DNA of 64,000 bases from Burhinus oedicnemus. Lineage: Eukaryota > Chordata > Aves > Charadriiformes > Burhinidae. Position numbers and translations under genes: made by a program. Shown here piece by piece: positions 57,174 to 64,000 of the stretch (positions are counted from its first letter, which is position 1; each line of letters starts with the position of its first letter). A model generated the notes under the pieces. That model did no database searches. It was not told where the DNA came from and saw only the letters and a program-made list of their open reading frames with translations. Where the stretch lies: positions 1,041,443 through 1,105,442 of the forward strand of contig VFFE01007188.1 of NCBI GenBank assembly GCA_008921705.1. The letters are read 5' to 3'.

Positions 57174-60100
57174 GTATTTATTTTCATTTTGAGAGATATT
57201 CAAAGATAGTTAACTCCAGGAAAAATATTCCTTTTCAGTCTTGGACCACAATTTCTTTATTTCCAAATATAGCAATAATTTTAAAATATGGTAAAAATAA
57301 GATGCTGTATCTTAACTGCATGCCATCGAAATTTATACATGGCTGAAGACATTTTAAAGGTTTGCTTTTCTTCACCTTTGTCCACAAACTAAACTAACCT
57401 AAACTCATTGCCTTATGCTAGGGAATATTTTTACTAGAAAAAGGTAATTTATGGAATTTATGAAAGTTATTTCATAATTCGTTTCCTAGACATTCAAATT
57501 TAAATATACACTTTTAGTTTATATACAATTTCCTTTGCATACTGTTGTGTTCTCAACTGTAACAATGTGGCTTGTCTTGAAAAATAAATGTAATATAAGC
57601 TTGCAAGAACTAAAGGGGAATGATCATCTTTATCATTCCAAAAATTATTAGCTTATGAGAATGAATCCATTCCAGCCTGGACTGATTCCAGATGGCAAAC
57701 AGTTTGGTTTACTTGAAGACAGCTCACTTTTTTGTTTTTCATGTCCGTGATCCTAAAACTAGAGAAAATGGTGCTCTTTCCTATTGAGAAAAATAAATAA
57801 CAGACCTTATATTTCTTTAAATGTATTTACAGGAATTTTAGGGAATTAAGGCTAACATTTTCAAAGTAATTTTATTTTTTTTTAATATTCACTGCTGAAG
57901 AAAGCCTTAATGCATAATGAGCGTATTTTAAAAAACAACAAAGCAAAATGAGAAATAAATATGAACTTTCTTTTCTTATGCAACCTCCCCAGAATAGTGA
58001 ACATGGAAAATTATGACTCTGGAAAATTAGTTTATCTGAGATTTTTTTATTATGGTTTTTTATTTTTATGCTTATTAAAATTGAGTCTTACGACAGTTCT
58101 CTAAAGACAAATTTAACCTTTGATATACAGATTTGAATATGCAAATCTCTAGTCTATAAACTTACAGAAAAAATGCTTTAAAAATTTCATCTCAGTTAAA
58201 ATCTGTTAAAAAACTAGGTGAAACTACTTAAGAGAAATTACGATCCTGCTACTAGATACTGCTGATTTTTATGTGTTCCTGTTTGTTGTAGTGCAATTCA
58301 AATTCTACCCCCATGGCACTGTCTGTTTATCATTTTGACTTAGAAATCTTAGTTAATTTCAGGAGCAGATTCTCTGATGTAAGCTGCTGTTTGGTGTTTT
58401 GTTTTTTCCTGGTTTAGGTGTCCCAGTGCTTGTCATTCTGGCTATAATAGATCCTCACCAAGGATTCTAATTCTCTCTCATTTTATTCACACCCACCTAC
58501 TTCAAGAGGATGCATGTTCCCAGAGCACAGATATCTCACTTTTGGTTTTGCAGTAGCGCACCCCAGCCTTCCCTTCATAGCCCCAGCCACAATGCTCTAA
58601 CATGGAAAGACTTCTGCCACGAGGAGCAAGCTGCACTGGAGCAAGTGAGAGCCAGCAGATGATGATGGAGTCAAGTCCATTGAAGTTCATTGCAAACTGA
58701 GAGTCTACAAAGGGTAGACACAAACTCCAGAGAAAGAAATATTTACCAAAATGTGAAGAACAGAATATGAAGCACTGATTGAGGTGGCAAGCAGAAAGAA
58801 TGAATCAGACTATTTATGAGATTTTTTTTAAAAAAAATTGTTTTATTTATGGAGGGATGAATATTTTATGTCTTCATGCTACATCAGCTCAAATCCGCTG
58901 ATCTGTAACTCACAAGAAAAATGGATTGCAGTCTATGGGTGACAAACCAATATGTCAGATATTCAAGACAGTGTTTTTGTGGGATCATAACTACCATTCC
59001 AAGCAGTAGTGAAATGTGCAGTTGGATCTTATGCATTTGACTAATGTCCTGGAGCATTAGTGATGTAGAAAAAACCAGATAACCTGGTTTTATCACATTT
59101 CAGATCAGAAACTGACAAATCTTTGTCCAGTAAGATACCACAAGATTATTCCACAATAAAACTGACAACAGGCTTAGCCCTGGGGAGCAAAGGGAAGATA
59201 AAATTCAGTGCATGCTAAGCCCTTATTCTTGAAGTCTGATTTGAAGTCTCTTTGACAGCTGTTGTCATGCAGCTATGGGGCGATTCAATGATACACCTCT
59301 AGCTACACCAGCCATCTAAGACTTTGCTGGCACCATTCCTTTTAAAGTTACTTTTCAAAACTGACAATCTTTTTCATTAATGATTTAGGGCAGTTTAGAA
59401 AAAAAGATATTTCCTGACTTGTTTCCTGTTTCCAGTAGCCTTAATTTTCCACTTGGAAGTGGAATCTTCTGAAGTAAATCATCACCTCCTAAGTAGCAGG
59501 CTACTAATTTCAAGGACAGATGTTTTCTACAGTATCAGATATTTAAAAATGACATTTTTTTGACAGAAATGAATAGTTACTTCTCCATGTGCCCTCTTAC
59601 ACTTTTGAATAATGCAGAAGATCAAAGTCCCGGGGGCATTATGGAATGTAAAAGTGATATGTTGATTATTAAGGATTATCAACATACAGTATATCACAGG
59701 GTGAAAGATATGAGGGGCAACTGGAGACAGATTAAAGACAATCAGCCAAAAATCAAACCGACTCATGCAGAATGTCCTGCTGTGAAAATAATGAAAGAGG
59801 ATGAGTTTCATCCAAACACACTGAAAATTACAAGCCATAAAACAGATAAAAAGCTAACATATATTGAGAAAAAATCATTTCAGTTTTATTACTTTTAACA
59901 TTTTTTAAGGATTCAAAACTTGTAACTGTCTTAGCAGAAGTAAGTGAGATGAGGAAGTAGGGATTTAAATGAAGAAACAATAATATCTCTATAAATCATG
60001 GCTGGAAAATAGTGAAAAAGAGACTGGAATACAAATGGGAGAAGAAAGATATTTGTGATGTCAGGATCTGTGGACTGAACTGCACTTTTAAAAGATCTGC

Positions 60101-63100
60101 TATATTCTTCATAAATTCATACTGAGATTTTTTAAGATGTTAACATGAATGCAAATATATTTGGGACAGGGGAAAGAATTCCATCCAGGAAACCCAGATA
60201 AATTCTGAGTAGGAATACTAATGCTGCCTGAAGTATTTACATTTTCTGACAGAAAGGGAAAATGCGTGCTTGAGAACCACGCTTTTTTTCTTTTTTATTT
60301 TCTCCTTACAGTTCATAGCTGCCTCTTCTTGCTCCTGATAAGGTTGCCACAAAGCTGGCTAAGTAGAGTCTTCAGGTTCAATTATGCATACAACCTTGGA
60401 GAGGTTAGAAGACATTTTATCACCTACAAAGATGGGCATCAATTATGTATGTGTGAGCCAGATTTTCTAGGAAGTTAGAATGACAGAATGTGATGGAAAA
60501 TATTGTGTTCAAACCTTTTCCTCATCCTCTGTCCCTTGAGCATTTTTAAGCAGATACAAACTGATCATTGGTTCTGATCACTAATTCAGTTGTAACACTA
60601 ATATAAAAAAATGGTTTGTATATTTTTTGAAAAAAAAACCAAAACAAAACAAAAAAATCAATTATTTTATTATTTTAAACTTCTAAATAGATTGCTTGAA
60701 TTCTAAGCAGAATGAATAAAGCCTATTATTTTATTTAGGTTTCACAATAGTGTAACTCTCGAAGCTAATGAAATTACTTGTGTGTGACTGGAGAAAAAAG
60801 CAGAGAAAAGCAGGCCCATTTTTGAAGCCTTTTTCCCCTCAGATAGTTGCTATGCATCAAAGGGAAAATCAGCTCAGTCTATTACTGTGATAAAAAAAAA
60901 GTAATAAAATTAATTATGGCAATTTAAGTGAAAACGGGTTTGCTGACAATATCTAAATACACAGTGGTCTGAATTAGATTTTTCAAAAGAAAGATGAAAT
61001 AATGTTTTAGTCAACAAATTTGGAGTACTTTGTTTCTGTATTAGGCCTTACAGTTTTGAAAAAAAAATTTCTTCAGCCTTAGAATACAAGACTTCTTTTA
61101 GAAGTATACTGGCATTACTTATTTAAGCCCCATGACGTTTCCATGGGTGAACTATTCACTGAAACATGCCGTGTTGGTCAGTCAGAAGTGTTCCTGAATT
61201 TGGATTGTACTCAAGTGAAAGACCAGAAAGTTCTTGGATGGATTAGTTATACTTGCTTTATCTAAGCTCTTTGCAAGTCTTAGAATGAAATAATAAAAGC
61301 TTAGTTTAAAGTGAGACTTAATTTGTGTTTCCAGTGCTGTCTAATGCTATTTATACATTAGGTACCTTATGTCTTTGTTCTTCTCCTTTAAATAAAATTA
61401 TTTAATTTGGTTTTTATGATCTGGAAATTTCACAAACCACTACAGAAATTTTGGGGAAAACAATTAAGGAGTCATGCCAACGTTAAGCTTTAGTCAGATT
61501 ATCAAACAGTTGAAACGGTAATGAAATCCGTAAAGAAAATTTTATTTCCTTGCCTGGCATCTCCAAAGCTAGCTCTACCCTTATCTCAAAGGTTGACAGT
61601 GATCTGTCCTAGATCTATTGTATGGTAGGACGTGAAGTTAGGATGCAGCTGACCAGAATGTGTGCCAAACTATGTTCATCCTTTACACATCAGTATGTCT
61701 CAGTGCATGGAATTTAACTCGTCTACCTATAGTGGCTTGATCTATTTGATTCGCATAGGCACCTAATGTAATTTAAAGTACCCTAGGATAACCAAGATAT
61801 GGGTTGCCAGATATGATTTAGGATCTGTGGGAAACCTGCATCCTCTGTATCAGCATCTGGAGACATGTAGGGAACCACTCAACTAGTATTTCGTATCTAT
61901 AAGTGGACAATTGAATGATGCCTCAAAAATGAAAAACAATGAGCAGTCCCACCTGTTAAATCTGTATGTTTTGGTTCATTCCTTCTGTTTCATCAAATAA
62001 ATGTATATTTCAGATTTTTGTTTTGATCAGGGTGAAAAACAATTTTGAAATATTGGACCTTATAGTGAACAATTGTGGAAGAAAAGAAGTTTGGATTTGG
62101 AGCCAGTTATTTATGATATAAATATGAAGGTGAACATCACACTAATTCTCAGTGAACTTGGAAGGTGGAGCACTGGTTTCAGAAGGGAAGAGTTAAAGAG
62201 ACAAAATCAAAAAGCTATTCCTTGGACATCATCTGAACACCGGTTGCACTGGCAGCACCTCTAAAAATACTTCTGTATTAATAACTCAGTTTAACATGAC
62301 AAGAATTAAACCTTTCACCTTATTAGCCAGTATGTGGCCGTGAAAAAAAGTAAAGACATTTACAGGTAGCTGCAGCTGGTGAAGGAAGTTATTCAGCAGA
62401 GCAGACCTCATCTTGTGTCAGACAGCTTAGCAAAACACAGTTGAAGTTTCTAACAGCTCGCGTTACTTAGTTCGTTCCCTTTCTTCTCTTTCTGATCACT
62501 GCTTTGACAGCATCTATTGTATTACTGAAGAGCCCATTTTCATTAAACGGCTATGTTGATTTGGAGTGACAGTGCTTTTCAGTCACATTAGTAAATGAGC
62601 AGTTCTCTTCAGCAGTTTTCTGAGAAGTGTCAAGAAAAGACAGTACTTTCAAAAAATTCTGGAATGACATTGCTGGAGTTGTGGGATAGCTGTCTTACTA
62701 CCACTACTGCCTTTTCTCCATGGGTCAGAATAAAACCTTAATAATAATCACAGCAACCTGTTTTAAACCTAGAAAATATTTATGGAAAAAACAAATTAAA
62801 ACAAGGATATTTTGTGTAATTTTAATGACCATCACAATCAAGATGAGGAGATTCATACTACCCCTACCATGTGATTATGTCAGATGAGCAGTGAAGTTCT
62901 GTTTGGTGTGCATATTACTTGTTCTTGTCTCGGCTGAACATTTGTCTATCTGATTGTGAGTCATCAACAACAACAAAGAAATAATAAAAAGAAATTCCCC
63001 AGAGACTTTACACTCAGACTATGCTTCAAGAATTTTTCTATGAAGAAGGGTGTTGATGGATGAGGGGGAAAGATCCTGATAGTATTTCATCCACTCCTTT

Positions 63101-63829
63101 GCTACGATTCAGGTGACAGGTGCTCTTTAGTCAAGTAATTTTCCTATATCATCAATGGTGCTGAAAAGAACAAAAATAATTTCTAGTCCCTAAATGACAA
63201 GCAGCAAGTCTTTTCAATTGCCTGGGGAAAATCAGAGTAAGCTGGCCAGTTTTGAGATTACTTGTGCATTGAGTTCATGTAAGTTACTGTCATCCCAGTT
63301 GTGGTATTCTGGGGAACAGATGAAAATGGGTAAATCAGGAGTGAAAACTCATTCCTGTTCAGGAATTTCACAAAAATCTTGTCCTTAAGTAGCAATGAGA
63401 AGTGAATCCTTTCTCAGCTGCTTGGTGTGGAGTGGGACAGAGAGCTCAAATATATCATCTTATACCTACTCCTCCCAAAAGTGGCACCTGTTACCAGTCT
63501 GATTTGAAGAAGATAGACAAAATTCTTCTAAAGCATTCAGAGAAAGACTTAATTATCAAGATTGTAGGCACACTAATACAGTTCTTACACCTTTCCAATT
63601 TAATATTTGTATACTTTTATGTATTTGTAAAAACATTCATGAGAACAGAGAAAACATCAAATAACAAGATTATGATCTGGAGACCAATATGGATGGCAGA
63701 AGGATGGGATCAGTCTCTGAGTTAACAAATCTTTATTCTGTCAGGCAAATTTATTCTAGAAAATAAACCAATGAGATTAGAGCTTTTACCCTGCTTGGTT
63801 ATCCTCCTTCCTTCCCAGCAGCATTAACT
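57174..63829. other. long unique AT-rich stretch
   Basis: No LINE, LTR or gene was recognised. A GC-richer part at about 58500-58700 has no identified motif. A 112-codon plus frame at 59560-59898 is charged and lysine-rich but matches nothing I know. Other frames are shorter and look random. Confidence 0.45.
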
Positions 63830-63891
63830 TCATAGAATTGTAGAATCACAGAATCATTTAGGTTAGAAAAGACCTTGAAAATCATCAAGTA
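63830..63891 (-). mobile_element. CR1 LINE 3'-end stub
   Basis: Antisense CR1 terminus: TCATAGAATTGTAGAATCAC tail units, then 'ATCATTTAGGTTAGAAAAGA' and 'CCTTGAAAATCATCAAGTAG'. The 'AAAAGACC' wording, in place of 'AAGGGACC', marks an older CR1 type. Only about 60 bases remain. Confidence 0.85.
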
Positions 63892-64000
63892 GTTCACTAG
63901 ATGTTGACTTCCCTTCCCTTCAAGGACATCATTGCTGCTCTGGGAAGGTCAGGCAGAAAGTTGTGTCGCTTTCTGCTATGCAACTGCTAGCAGTTATCTG
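63892..64000. other. unique DNA to the window end
   Basis: No feature was recognised in the last ~110 bases. Confidence 0.5.

Noticed and set aside
57062..57346. 94-codon frame with a 'YLSIYLSI' repeat
   Set aside because: The repeat is the translation of the ATCT microsatellite.
59560..59898. 112-codon lysine-rich plus-strand frame
   Set aside because: No family was recognised and there is no start context or neighbouring exon. It was left as chance, although a conservation check would be cheap.

Overview
The window looks like bird nuclear DNA from a gene-poor, AT-rich intergenic or intronic region. The main evidence is at least a dozen CR1 LINE fragments. Many of them end in the bird-type CR1 3' tail, which is made of short ATTCTATGAT-like repeats next to a 'GGTTGGAAGGGACC'-type block. 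There are also avian-type endogenous retrovirus LTRs. I recognise no host protein-coding gene, tRNA, rRNA or CpG island. Nearly all longer open frames are pieces of CR1 ORF2 (endonuclease plus reverse transcriptase) or their antisense shadows.

Layout. 1-5.8 kb: unique DNA with a GC-richer, repeat-like block (536-950), an old CR1 (1635-2130), a CR1 3' stub (3005-3141), a CA microsatellite and an ancient CR1 remnant (4325-4600). 5.8-6.7 kb: an internally shortened ERVL-type LTR joined to a CR1 that is cut by a 20-N assembly gap. 8.8-9.5 kb: a solo LTR with 5-bp target duplications. 14.8-15.4 kb: an older solo LTR carrying a perfect CRE. 17.0-19.5 kb: two CR1s in head-to-tail order on the minus strand. 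24.3 kb: a very old CR1. 26.07 kb: a stub of an LTR end. 28.1-33.8 kb: two long CR1s in tandem on the plus strand, one nearly full length for ORF2 and one with only a few frame breaks. 38.9-39.7 kb: a second solo LTR of the 8.8-kb family. 41.4-44.5 kb: an old, long CR1 split by a compact LTR with 6-bp target duplications. 51.5-52.9 kb: another CR1. 53.0-53.4 kb: a small solo LTR. 53.83-53.90 kb: a near-perfect 24-bp hairpin outside any recognised transposon. 54.2-54.9 kb: a CR1 carrying a foreign 66-bp insert. 55-64 kb: largely unique AT-rich DNA with a GATA-type microsatellite and a final CR1 stub.

No genes here act together as a pathway. The content is a record of retroelement activity. The observations most worth following are the 53.8-kb hairpin; a CR1 subfamily whose copies share an in-frame stop; an Asn in place of the second Asp of the RT catalytic box in four of five readable copies; two 99%-like inverted CR1 copies, one of them beside the assembly gap; and a young-looking LTR, laid out like an alpharetroviral LTR, nested in an old CR1. 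All alignments were made by eye, against remembered family patterns or between copies within the window.
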